From Candidatus Zipacnadia bacterium (GTDB lineage: Bacteria > Armatimonadota > Zipacnadia > Zipacnadales > Zipacnadaceae): a stretch of DNA of 24,557 nucleotides. Each line of letters opens with the position of its first letter. Position 1 is the stretch's first letter. Shown one piece after another: positions 16,446 through 23,726 of the stretch. The DNA lies in NCBI GenBank assembly GCA_029821255.1, contig JALGTS010000001.1, forward strand, positions 1-24,557. Reading direction: 5' to 3'. The notes beneath the pieces were generated by a model. The model had not been told where the DNA came from. It saw only the letters and a program-made list of their open reading frames with translations, and made no database searches. The position numbers and the translations under genes were made by a program.

Positions 16446-16543
16446 GTGCTCTTACTTGTGTGTTCAATACAAGTGTAAGCCGGGCAAAGCGATACTGACG
16501 GCCGAACCTAAAGCTCGACCGTCAGTGTGCGCTATTGCCTTTT
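16446..16543 (+). ncRNA. Candidate small RNA gene, about 98 nt
   Basis: A plus-strand transcript from the promoter at 16411-16439 would fold into two hairpins and stop at a short T run. The first is CTTAC-TTGT paired with ACAA-GT-GTAAG (16451-16479), nine pairs with a 2-base bulge and a 9-base loop. The second spans 16483-16539 and has four nested helices of 5, 4, 8 and 3 pairs, with the core ACTGACGG/CCGTCAGT. It is antisense to the space between rpmB and mtaB and ends 14 bases past the rpmB stop codon. I do not recognise it as 4.5S, 6S, tmRNA or a known riboswitch. A leader role is unlikely because no plus-strand gene follows closely. Confidence 0.5.
16483..16543 (+). terminator. Long interrupted hairpin followed by TTTT
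   Basis: The helix pairs 483-487 with 535-539, 488-491 with 530-533, 494-501 with 519-526 and 503-505 with 515-517 (all 16 kb numbering), and TTTT (16540-16543) follows directly. On the minus strand the same hairpin is not followed by T residues, so it fits a plus-strand terminator better than one for rpmB. The T run is short, which limits confidence. Confidence 0.45.
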
Positions 16544-16556
16544 GGGGGAAACTGGT

Positions 16557-16748
16557 TTAGCTGGCCTTGGTGACCTTGCCAGCCCGAATACAGGATGTAC
16601 ATACCAGGATCGTCTTGCGGCTACCGTTGACAAGCGCGGTAACTTTCTGCAAGTTGGGTTGCCAGCGCCGCTTCGTGCGTCTACCAGACTTGCTGACCTT
16701 GCTACCGACACTGGCGGTCTTGCCACATATCTCGCATGCTCTTGGCAT
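16557..16748 (-). CDS. rpmB: 50S ribosomal protein L28
   Basis: Large-subunit ribosomal protein L28, 63 residues, the usual length for the family. It begins MPRACEICGK and has the conserved TKRRWQPNLQKV block (residues 25-36). Cys5, Cys8, Cys50 and Cys53 form the zinc-ribbon set of the C+ type of L28. ATG 16748 has AAGGAG nine bases upstream. It is divergent from the DUF1385-argS operon across a 93-base region. That region has a possible promoter for rpmB on the minus strand (TTGCGC-18-TAAACT) and a near-palindrome GCGCA-AG-TGCGC. The cysteine set suggests zinc dependence; some genomes carry a second, Zn-free copy, not seen here. Confidence 0.97.
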   Translation of the reverse strand: MPRACEICGKTASVGSKVSKSGRRTKRRWQPNLQKVTALVNGSRKTILVCTSCIRAGKVTKAS

Positions 16749-16841
16749 TGTATAGTTCTCCTTCTCAGTAGTACACTATGTTGCAAGTAGTAAGTTTATC
16801 ACAAATCCCTAAAAAGGCGCAAGTGCGCGAGGCAAATTGCT

Positions 16842-17672
16842 GTGGAATCGGGGTATTTGGCTGTCCAATATAACGATACTGTACCGACCAGTCGGCCCCG
16901 AATCGGGGGCACAGCTGTCGTCGGAGGTGTACATCTGTCTACTCCCAGCTTTGGGACTGCCTCTTTCTGGCAGCTTGTTGTAACGGGGTTGGCATTGATG
17001 GCGATGGGCGGAGCTGCTTTGGTGGGCAGCTATGTGGTGTTGTGGTCGGTAGAGCAAATTACCGGTGCTCCCCTGATAGAAGTGTTGTTGCAAGTAGCAG
17101 TGCCGACAACAGCGGTGCAGTACGTAATATGGCAAATAGTCGCCAACTTAGTCAGTTTCTTTCTATTCCTGCTGGTCATTCGGCTCACTCCGCTGGCCGC
17201 CTATCACGGGGCGGAGCACAAGGTCGTTCACGCCATTGAGCGTTACGGATATCCTACTCGCGCGATAGCCAGGGAAATGCCGCGAGTCCATCGCCGCTGC
17301 GGCACCACACTCCTGGCGGGCATTCTGCCGGCCTTTCTGATTGCTGCTCCATTGCTGTTGGTGGCGCCTGTCTTGGCTCTGTTGGTGGTCTTGTTGGGCT
17401 GGATTTCTCGCTACCGAGTAGGTGCGCTGATCCAACAGTATCTGACGACCAAAGAGCCCAACGACAACCAGTTGACTGCGGGATTAGAGGCAGGCCACAG
17501 ATTGCTCGATGACTGGCGTCGCCATCCACATGCCGCCCTTTCTCCTCTGGTGTCACTGTGGCACCGGGGATTCGTGCAGCTCTTTATTGGTGTCCTGGTC
17601 GGCTCCCAGTTGCTGCACTGGGCCTATCAGTACTTGCATATCTGGCTGGACTGGGAGCTGTGGCTGGGCTAA
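16842..17672 (+). CDS. DUF1385 multi-pass membrane protein
   Basis: A 276-residue inner-membrane protein with the DUF1385 signature YHGAEHKVVHAIERYGYPT (about residues 120-138) followed by HRRCGTTLL (150-158). The conserved His, Glu, His and Cys suggest a metal site. The family is described as a putative metal-dependent enzyme but has no established reaction. About five hydrophobic segments are seen: 43-70, 85-117, 158-190 and 233-260. The start is GTG 16842 with GAGG nine bases upstream. It lies 33 bases before argS and is probably co-transcribed. DUF1385 genes often sit beside translation genes such as rpmE and prfA, and the rpmB/argS neighbourhood fits that habit. Confidence 0.87.
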   Translation: MESGYLAVQYNDTVPTSRPRIGGTAVVGGVHLSTPSFGTASFWQLVVTGLALMAMGGAALVGSYVVLWSVEQITGAPLIEVLLQVAVPTTAVQYVIWQIVANLVSFFLFLLVIRLTPLAAYHGAEHKVVHAIERYGYPTRAIAREMPRVHRRCGTTLLAGILPAFLIAAPLLLVAPVLALLVVLLGWISRYRVGALIQQYLTTKEPNDNQLTAGLEAGHRLLDDWRRHPHAALSPLVSLWHRGFVQLFIGVLVGSQLLHWAYQYLHIWLDWELWLG

Positions 17673-17705
17673 CTTCGTGGACATTATTGCGCAGGCCATG
17701 AATAT

Positions 17706-19415
17706 ATGATTCAGGATAGACTCGCTAATCTGATAAAGCAGGCGTATACGGCGGCATTCTCTGACGAAGAACGCGACAAGATTTCGGCGGACGAAATTCA
17801 GATAGAGACGCCCAGCAACCCTGAACACGGTGATTTTGCCTGCAATATCGCTATGCAGCTTGCCGGCGAGCTGGGGGCGAATCCCCGCCAGATCGCTGAG
17901 GAGTTGATCGCGAATCTTCCGGCTGATTCTCTGGTTCGGCGGGTAGAAGTGGCCGGACCGGGTTTCATCAATTTCCACCTATCCCCCCAGTGGCTGTACG
18001 AGGTTCTGGCAAATTGCCTATCGCAGGGTGAGGTATACGGATGTAGCAATGTCGGTGCGGGGCAGAAGGTGCAGGTTGAATTCGTCAGTGCTAATCCAGT
18101 CGGACCTATCCATATCGGCAACGCCCGGGGCGGGCCGTTTGGCGATACTCTGGCTAATCTGCTGGAAACGGCTGGCTACGAGGTGCAGCGCGAATATTAT
18201 CTCAACGATGCCCCGAGCAATACCCAACTTCAGATCTTTGGAGCTTCGGTGCAGTCGCGCTATCTCCAGCAGCTTGGGGAAGAGGTTGACTTCCCTGAGG
18301 AGGGCTACCACGGTGATTATGTGGTTGAGGTAGCGCAGGAGCTGGTTGATGAATATGGGGAGAAGTACCGCGATGTGCCCCGGAATACCGAGGGTGCGTT
18401 ATTCTTCTTTGATTTAGTTAAAGATAGGATGATTGAGCAGTTGCGCAGCGACTGTGCGGCGATGGGCATTAGCTTTGATGTCTGGTTCAGTGAAACTAAG
18501 TTGCACGAGGAAGGACTGGTGCAACAGCAGATTGACCAGCTGTTAAAGAGCGGGGCTGCCTACGAGAAGGATGGCGCAGTCTGGTTACGCACCGGTCAGT
18601 ATGGCGACGAGGAGGACCGCGTGCTGGTGCGGCGGGATGGTGCCCCCACCTATATTGCCTCGGACATTGCCTATGCCGCCGATAAGTTCTACACACGGGG
18701 CTTCGACCGCGTCATCTATGTCTGGGGGCCGGATCACTTCGGCTATGTGCCACGTATGAAGGCAGCGCTGGCGGCGATGGGTATTGGTATCGAGCGGGCT
18801 GAGTTTATTATCTATCAGACGGTGCGCTTCTTGGAAGGAGGCAAGCCGCTCAGTCTCTCCAAGCGGCGCGGCGATATCATCACTATCCGCGAACTAATTG
18901 AGGACATTGGCCGGGATGCGGTGCGTTTCTTCTTCCTGATGCGCAGCGTTGATGCCCATTTGGACTTTGACTTGGATCTGGCCCGCCAGCAGAGTGCTGA
19001 GAACCCGGTCTACTATGTCCAGTATGCTCACACACGGCTATGCGGCATCCTGCGCGAGGCCGAAGAGGCTGGCTACCTTGGCGATGCGGTAGCGGGGCAA
19101 GGATGCTCCTCTCACGGTAAGAAAGAGGCTGACCTCTCCTTACTGACTCACCCTGATGAGCTGGCACTACTGCGCAAGCTGGCTGACTATCCTGCGGAGG
19201 TCCTCCGGGCCACCCAGGAGCTATCGCCGCATCGCTTACCCCACTTTGCGCGTGAGCTGGCCCAGGCTGTACACCAGTTTTACACGAACTGTCGCGTCCT
19301 GGACTGCAATAATCCCGAACTGAGCCGTGCTCGGCTCAAGCTGGTTAAAGGCGCACGCATCGTCCTGGCTAACATCCTTGGACTGATGGGCATCACCGCG
19401 CTGGAGAGGATGTAG
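17706..19415 (+). CDS. argS: Arginyl-tRNA synthetase
   Basis: Class I aminoacyl-tRNA synthetase that charges tRNA-Arg with arginine using ATP in the cytoplasm. The 569-residue protein has the N-terminal Add-1 domain (1-110, with NPEHGDFACNIAMQLA), the HIGH-type motif HIGN at 136-139 (NPVGPIHIGNARG), the KMSKS-equivalent LSKR at 384-387 (KPLSLSKRRGD) and a C-terminal DALR anticodon-binding domain (about 440-569, beginning AENPVYYVQYAHTR). The start at ATG 17706 gives the usual MIQDRLANLI beginning but has no clear Shine-Dalgarno sequence. It is probably translated after the DUF1385 gene 33 bases upstream. Nothing unusual was found in the catalytic motifs. Confidence 0.97.
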   Translation: MIQDRLANLIKQAYTAAFSDEERDKISADEIQIETPSNPEHGDFACNIAMQLAGELGANPRQIAEELIANLPADSLVRRVEVAGPGFINFHLSPQWLYEVLANCLSQGEVYGCSNVGAGQKVQVEFVSANPVGPIHIGNARGGPFGDTLANLLETAGYEVQREYYLNDAPSNTQLQIFGASVQSRYLQQLGEEVDFPEEGYHGDYVVEVAQELVDEYGEKYRDVPRNTEGALFFFDLVKDRMIEQLRSDCAAMGISFDVWFSETKLHEEGLVQQQIDQLLKSGAAYEKDGAVWLRTGQYGDEEDRVLVRRDGAPTYIASDIAYAADKFYTRGFDRVIYVWGPDHFGYVPRMKAALAAMGIGIERAEFIIYQTVRFLEGGKPLSLSKRRGDIITIRELIEDIGRDAVRFFFLMRSVDAHLDFDLDLARQQSAENPVYYVQYAHTRLCGILREAEEAGYLGDAVAGQGCSSHGKKEADLSLLTHPDELALLRKLADYPAEVLRATQELSPHRLPHFARELAQAVHQFYTNCRVLDCNNPELSRARLKLVKGARIVLANILGLMGITALERM

Positions 19416-19567
19416 TACAGCTCTAACAAGCCTCTGGTCGCCGTCTTTTACTCCTCGTTAATCCTCCAGTAACACCCTTGTTCTTCCCTGCCTCTGTAAG
19501 GTCTGGGCTTGGTCGCCGATGCTATTAGTAGTAGGCGCGGAGGGAGCGCCCATGGAGCAGAGAGAAG

Positions 19568-20650
19568 ATGGTTGCCCAGACAATTATTGTTCGTGCTGTG
19601 GTATGCTTTGTCATAGCCATGCTAACAATTGCGGGCCTGGCCGCGTCGGCCTACGCCAACGGCAGCTTAGTCTACTTGCCAATGGTAAGACAGCCCCCCG
19701 ACTTCAATGACTTCTGGCAGGATGCCCTTAGTGAGCTGGCGCAGTGGCCGCTTCAGCCGCAAGTCAACGGGAAGAATCTATCCTACTATGGTATGTACGG
19801 AAAAGTATGCACTGGTCCATATCATGTGCCCGCCGGCTGCCAGGTCACCCAGGCGGTAATACATTTCATGGATCACGGAGATATCGCCCAGCGTACGCCC
19901 TCCGGTGACGGCTTCGCTCACCTGGGGCTTTATTGGTATCCGCCAGATCAGAATCAAAAGTGGACACCCGAGGGCCTGCCTGATCGGCAGTGCTATATCC
20001 TACGCGAAGCCATCGTAGATGCCTGCCGGGCGGTTGATGCTGTGCTCAATCGCCCCGAGATAGTCGGCAAACGAGTTGGTCTCACTGGCGAAGGACTGGG
20101 TGGCTTGGTGGCGATGGCGGTTGCCGCTCTCAATATTGAGCGGACGAGCTTCGTGGTAGTTGAACAGCCTTGGCCGGTCTGCCATTACAGCCGGGACGGA
20201 ATGACCAAGCCGGCCCCATGGGTGGCAGCCGCTCTGAGTAAGTGGGAGGCCCATTATCCGCAGTGGCGGTCGGCTATGCGCACGGCAACTACTTACTTTG
20301 ACCTGTGCACCTTCCGCATAGCCGTTAAGGCTCCGGTGCTGGTGCTCAACAGTGAGCAATCCAGCTCGCCGGTACGTTCCCGCCTCGCGCCTGCACTTCG
20401 GGGCCGTGGACTGTGGGTTTTAGCTACAGCCGATAGCCACCAGGTGTCAGCAGATCGCCAGCGGCCGGCCACCTGGGAGCAGGTATGGCCGCAATGGGCA
20501 CTGGAGACCAATGAGCAGCGTTCACGGGAAGATGGGAGTGAAGAAGAGCAGGAGCCGGTCCAAATAGCTGTAACAACTGGGAGCAGCCCTTTGCTATCCA
20601 GCAATGATGAGCTTTTCGTACCCGCTGAACCGGTTGGCCTGAGCTGGTAA
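19568..20650 (+). CDS. Secreted acetyl-xylan-esterase-like alpha/beta protein lacking the catalytic Ser
   Basis: A 360-residue exported protein. The signal peptide is MVAQTIIVRAVVCFVIAMLT and onward to about ANG at 30. It resembles AXE1/cephalosporin-C deacetylase-type alpha/beta hydrolases: DFNDFWQDALSELA (45-58), YILREAIVDACRAVDAV (143-159), the elbow RVGLTGEGLGG (169-179) and YFDLCTFRIAVKAPVLVL (243-260). The family nucleophile elbow is TGGSQGG. Here the Ser position is Gly176 (codon GGA), and the catalytic Asp after PVLVL is not evident (NSEQSSS); only a His near 291 could match. A hydrolytic role is therefore doubtful. The tail (about 308-360) is acidic and low-complexity. The start ATG has GGAG about ten bases upstream. 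An intrinsic terminator follows. Confidence 0.72.
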   Translation: MVAQTIIVRAVVCFVIAMLTIAGLAASAYANGSLVYLPMVRQPPDFNDFWQDALSELAQWPLQPQVNGKNLSYYGMYGKVCTGPYHVPAGCQVTQAVIHFMDHGDIAQRTPSGDGFAHLGLYWYPPDQNQKWTPEGLPDRQCYILREAIVDACRAVDAVLNRPEIVGKRVGLTGEGLGGLVAMAVAALNIERTSFVVVEQPWPVCHYSRDGMTKPAPWVAAALSKWEAHYPQWRSAMRTATTYFDLCTFRIAVKAPVLVLNSEQSSSPVRSRLAPALRGRGLWVLATADSHQVSADRQRPATWEQVWPQWALETNEQRSREDGSEEEQEPVQIAVTTGSSPLLSSNDELFVPAEPVGLSW

Positions 20651-20685
20651 CAGCGGTATCTCTGCTCCCTCCGCAGATCAGGCCT

Positions 20686-20724
20686 GGCCGCCTGCTGGAT
20701 AATTCTAGCGGGTGGCCTGTTTTT
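20686..20724 (+). terminator. Rho-independent terminator of the esterase-like gene
   Basis: GGCCGCCTGCT (20686-20696) pairs with AGCGGGTGGCC (20707-20717), eleven pairs including two G-U, with a ten-base AT-rich loop. TG and TTTTT (20720-20724) follow. It lies 36 bases past the stop of the esterase-like gene, in the gap before the convergent M48 gene. Confidence 0.75.
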
Positions 20725-20753
20725 GTGGCATCCGTCGGTGTCGTACTAGTCAG

Positions 20754-22763
20754 CTATGGGGTGTTTAGTTTACTAAGGGTGTGTACCTCTTCCTGCATTG
20801 CGTGAACGAGGAACTTAAGCATTATCTGCTCCCCATAGTTGGAATCGGTGTAGTTGCTGAGATGATCCACAAGGCTGCGTCCGGGTTGGCCTGGTAGAAG
20901 CTTGTCGGGCTTGCTGTTACTATTAGTGGCGACGGCCATCACGTAGGCTACGTCGCCAAAACCGAGGCCACGGGCTTGACGCAGTTGCTCAACCTCCTTC
21001 GCATCAGCCCGCATGAAGTAAGCAATCAGGCGGTCCAGGGCAGGGCGCTGAGAAGGCGGAGCAGCCATGCCGGCTAGGTTGGCTTGGATAATAAGTGTGC
21101 GCACCGCTGCCCGCCGGGCGGGAATCCGGCATTTACGGCATGCCTCGGCAGCCTGTTGGGCTTGTCGGAAAGTGTCGCCGGCCAGGCTCTGCATATGCAT
21201 AGAGAGTAGGCTTATATCTTCATCCTCATCGCGGCTAAGCAAGTCGTGGATGGCGTCTACATTTCGGGCGGCCAATTGCTGAATCTGCTCAGCGCTGCCA
21301 GCTATTTGGCGTGTTTGGGTCTGGCTTTGCTGCAGATCGTTTATGGTAGCCCGGATTTCTTCCATACTGCGCTTGAGAACTGTGAGTTGTCCCGCCTCGC
21401 CATGCCCGGCAGCCAGCTTTTTGAGTTTTAGCTCCACCTGCGCGGCAGCGCTTTTCAGGTTAGCAGCAGTGGCAGCTACCTCCGGTGCTATAGACTCCAC
21501 CGAGTAGAGCACCTGGGAAGCCTTAGCTATGGCCTTGCCGGCGTCCAATAGTGCATTTTGGGCACGGTCAGCTATCTCCCCGCTACTTTCGGTCAACTCG
21601 GCGAGTTGGTCGCTAATTTGTATATTTGCTGCTGCAACTGGCTTTATGCGATTGTGCAACTGCTGGGCAAATGTTTCAGCGTCAACGGCGGCTGTGCTGG
21701 CTGATATGGTCAGCAGGTGAGCGTCGGACTGCAAATTCTGCGCGACTGCCGCCTCTGCAGGAGTTAATGCTGCAACTACTACGGGTGGGTGGCTCTCAAC
21801 CTCACCCAGGTGCTGCTTGGCATACTTGTTATTGTGGTGACTGGCCAGAATCACCTTGTACTTGTCGCTTGCCGCTTTGTGGCGGCCACAGGCGGCCAGC
21901 GCGTCAGCCATAGCTATCTGGATATACTCCTGGTCGGGAGCAAGAGCTGCAGCTTGCTGGAAGTATTTCAGAGCGGTAGCATAGCGGGCCCGCTGCATAT
22001 AGCCCTGTCCGATAGTGACAAGTGCCTCCACGTTCTTTGGGTCTAACTCGGGCATTTGGGTCTGTCGGTCAATGCGCCGCTTGGTAGGGGGGTGGGTGCT
22101 GACCATAACCTCTATGTAGCTGGGGGAGTGGCTTTCTTTCTCCTGCATTAGTCGCTGGAAGAAGTCCACTTCCCCGATAGGATTATAGCCGGCGCGATAG
22201 CTTAGCAGGCGGCCCTGATCGTCGGCCTCGTATTCATCTTTGCGGCTGTAGCGCAGGCTGAGTAGACCCAAGCCGATGCCAGCTATATCCCCCCATGTCC
22301 TGCTTTTATCGCTGATAACCGCGGTACCAATGCCGAAGAGAATGCTTTGTTTGAAGGATTTGATGATATCGCGGTTGACCACGTGGCCGATCTCGTGGCC
22401 GACTACGCCGGCGAGTTCATCGTCGCTTTCGGCAAAGTCCAACAGCCCCTCGGTAACGTAGATGTGTCCCCAGGGGCCGGCGAAGGCGTTCACCATATCG
22501 GTCTTCACAATCTTGAAGCTGTAGGGAATCTGCTGGCGGGTGGAGAAGGAGACCAGACGGTGGCCCATATCCTCCAGCCATACTGACAACAATGGATCGC
22601 GGTTGACCCCGTAGGTTGCCTCCACCGAGGCGGCTGTGCTGCTGCCCAGCATCTTCTCAATATCATCTTCCTTACAGCCTGAGAGCATCACCAGAAACGC
22701 CCCTGCCAGAAAGAAGCACAGAATAGCCGATGGTCTATATCTATCTGCTAGGCGCAAACTCAT
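20754..22763 (-). CDS. M48-family metallopeptidase lipoprotein with TPR and long helical tail
   Basis: A 669-residue exported lipoprotein with lipobox LSGC (Cys30). A zinc M48 peptidase domain follows (about 50-235), with HEIGH at 123-127 and the third ligand Glu177 in SRKDEYEAD, as in BepA/YfgC-type periplasmic proteases that handle outer-membrane proteins. TPR-like repeats span about 240-320. The last ~320 residues are Ala/Gln-rich, predicted helical or coiled coil (for example 390-510), and I match them to no known domain; this makes the protein much longer than BepA. On the minus strand a GGGGGTGG ribosome binding site six bases before ATG 22763 sits in a small hairpin (GCCACC-ACGGG-GGTGGT). 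It is convergent with the esterase-like gene and divergent from ruvC. Confidence 0.88.
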   Translation of the reverse strand: MSLRLADRYRPSAILCFFLAGAFLVMLSGCKEDDIEKMLGSSTAASVEATYGVNRDPLLSVWLEDMGHRLVSFSTRQQIPYSFKIVKTDMVNAFAGPWGHIYVTEGLLDFAESDDELAGVVGHEIGHVVNRDIIKSFKQSILFGIGTAVISDKSRTWGDIAGIGLGLLSLRYSRKDEYEADDQGRLLSYRAGYNPIGEVDFFQRLMQEKESHSPSYIEVMVSTHPPTKRRIDRQTQMPELDPKNVEALVTIGQGYMQRARYATALKYFQQAAALAPDQEYIQIAMADALAACGRHKAASDKYKVILASHHNNKYAKQHLGEVESHPPVVVAALTPAEAAVAQNLQSDAHLLTISASTAAVDAETFAQQLHNRIKPVAAANIQISDQLAELTESSGEIADRAQNALLDAGKAIAKASQVLYSVESIAPEVAATAANLKSAAAQVELKLKKLAAGHGEAGQLTVLKRSMEEIRATINDLQQSQTQTRQIAGSAEQIQQLAARNVDAIHDLLSRDEDEDISLLSMHMQSLAGDTFRQAQQAAEACRKCRIPARRAAVRTLIIQANLAGMAAPPSQRPALDRLIAYFMRADAKEVEQLRQARGLGFGDVAYVMAVATNSNSKPDKLLPGQPGRSLVDHLSNYTDSNYGEQIMLKFLVHAMQEEVHTLSKLNTP

Positions 22764-22814
22764 ATCTAACCACCCCCGTGGTGGCCTATCAAGCTATTGT
22801 CAACAAAGCTGTTT

Positions 22815-22844
22815 ATAATATTAGACGCGCCTGCGAGCCAACAA
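22815..22844 (-). promoter_or_regulatory. Probable promoter of the M48 gene
   Basis: On the minus strand TTGTTG (22844-22839), an 18-base spacer and TATTAT (22820-22815, 5/6 match) lie so that transcription would start about 45 bases before ATG 22763. The -35 match is weak. Confidence 0.35.
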
Positions 22845-22912
22845 GTTCCGCTTTATTGTAGCCCAATGGTGAGCTGCCGTCCACCGCAGCGTATCACAGC
22901 CAGTCGATTGGC

Positions 22913-22942
22913 TTTACATGCCGGGGTAGGGGGTGCTATAAT
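22913..22942 (+). promoter_or_regulatory. Strong promoter of ruvC with very short leader
   Basis: TTTACA (22913-22918), an 18-base spacer and TATAAT (22937-22942), extended by TGC, form a near-consensus sigma70-type promoter. The predicted start near 22949 is only about 12 bases before the ruvC ATG, and no Shine-Dalgarno sequence fits in that leader. Confidence 0.65.
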
Positions 22943-22960
22943 CCTAATGGTGCTTAAACT

Positions 22961-23497
22961 ATGCGGATCATGGGCATTGACCCCGGACTGCAGCGCACCG
23001 GCTATGGGGTTATTGAGCAGCTTGGTAGTCGCGACTGCCGGTTGGTGGAAGGTGGAGTGATTGAGACTGACTCAACCTGGCTCCTGCCGCGCCGCCTGGC
23101 TGTCATCTTTGAGGGCATTGTCCAGGTCATCACTGAGCTGAATCCGGATATCGCCGTCGTTGAAAAGCTCTATGCCAAATATCGCCATCCCCGCACTGCT
23201 ATTCTGATGGGTCATGCTCGCGGCGTCGTCTATCTGGCAGCGGCCCGCAACTCTGTGGAGGTAGCTGCTTATCCCGCCTCTCAGATTAAGAAGTCGCTGA
23301 CCGGTAATGGCCGGGCTACTAAGGCGCAGGTTGCTGCTATGGTCACCCAACTCCTGGGGCTGCCTGAGCCACCCGCTCCTGCTGATGTCACCGATGCCTT
23401 GGCCCTGGCAATTTGTCACGCCCGGCCTACTCTGGACGGCAGCGGTCGGCGCGAGCTGCCCGAAGCCATTCGCCAGGCTATGGCCAGAGACCGGTAG
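22961..23497 (+). CDS. ruvC: Holliday junction resolvase RuvC
   Basis: Endonuclease of the RuvABC system that cuts Holliday junctions during recombinational repair. The 178-residue product has the RNase H-like fold residues Asp7 (MGIDPGLQRTGYG), Glu68 (VVEKLYAKYRHP), Asp142 and Asp145 (ADVTDALALA), the four metal-binding acids of the family, and the GHARGV and ASQIKKSLTGNGRATKAQV blocks. ATG 22961 matches the family start (MRIMGIDPG) but has no Shine-Dalgarno sequence, and the promoter is so close that the mRNA is almost leaderless. The stop TAG is inside a palindromic repeat. ruvA follows after 229 bases. Confidence 0.97.
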   Translation: MRIMGIDPGLQRTGYGVIEQLGSRDCRLVEGGVIETDSTWLLPRRLAVIFEGIVQVITELNPDIAVVEKLYAKYRHPRTAILMGHARGVVYLAAARNSVEVAAYPASQIKKSLTGNGRATKAQVAAMVTQLLGLPEPPAPADVTDALALAICHARPTLDGSGRRELPEAIRQAMARDR

Positions 23498-23608
23498 GAC
23501 AGGCGTTTCGCCTGTCCACAATGAAGGTTGCATAGGTAGTTCATAGAATATCCACAAACGGAATGCCTGCTGCAGCAGAAGAGTGACGAGCGAGATGCCC
23601 GTCCTACC
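23490..23608. repeat. Palindromic repeat element A, after ruvC
   Basis: The left end is ACCGGTA followed by GGACAGGCG-TTT-CGCCTGTCC (23497-23517), a perfect 9-bp hairpin. The right end (23591-23608) is an imperfect inverted copy of the left end; 15 of 18 bases match when GGTAGGACAGGCGTTTCG is compared with its reverse complement. Between them is the 12-bp palindrome CTGCTGCAGCAG (23567-23578). The element begins inside the last codons of ruvC. It looks like a REP/MITE-like non-coding repeat. Confidence 0.65.
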
Positions 23609-23616
23609 AACAAGTA

Positions 23617-23690
23617 GCAGGAGGCGGCATTGCTGTGGCCATAGAGCTTGCCTACCTACCGTAGCTTTAGCGAAGGCGTCTCCTGCCGCG
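23617..23690. repeat. Intergenic inverted repeat before ruvA
   Basis: GCAGGAG (23617-23623) and CTCCTGC (23680-23686) are inverted copies bracketing about 56 bases that include TAGCTTTAGCGAAGGCG, a string that looks like widely dispersed intergenic repeats seen in many uncultured genomes (recollection, not checked). The open frame that runs from 23583 through this stretch into ruvA is not a real extension of the protein. Confidence 0.35.
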
Positions 23691-23726
23691 ACCGATGGCA
23701 GCAATATAGAGAGGAACTGCTTACTT

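Noticed and set aside
16483..16539. The long hairpin as the terminator of rpmB.
   Set aside because: On the minus strand it is followed by GC-rich sequence without T residues. The T run is on the plus-strand side.
19552..19710. A short plus-strand ORF starting at ATG 19552 with a good GGAGG, out of frame with the esterase-like gene.
   Set aside because: The product is Cys-rich and not protein-like, and it overlaps the signal peptide of the real gene. A regulatory leader role cannot be excluded but has no support.
23583..23726. A 48-residue N-terminal extension of RuvA in an open frame.
   Set aside because: The family start MIRRIRGEL is at 23727 with a ribosome binding site, and the extension is translated from repeat DNA.
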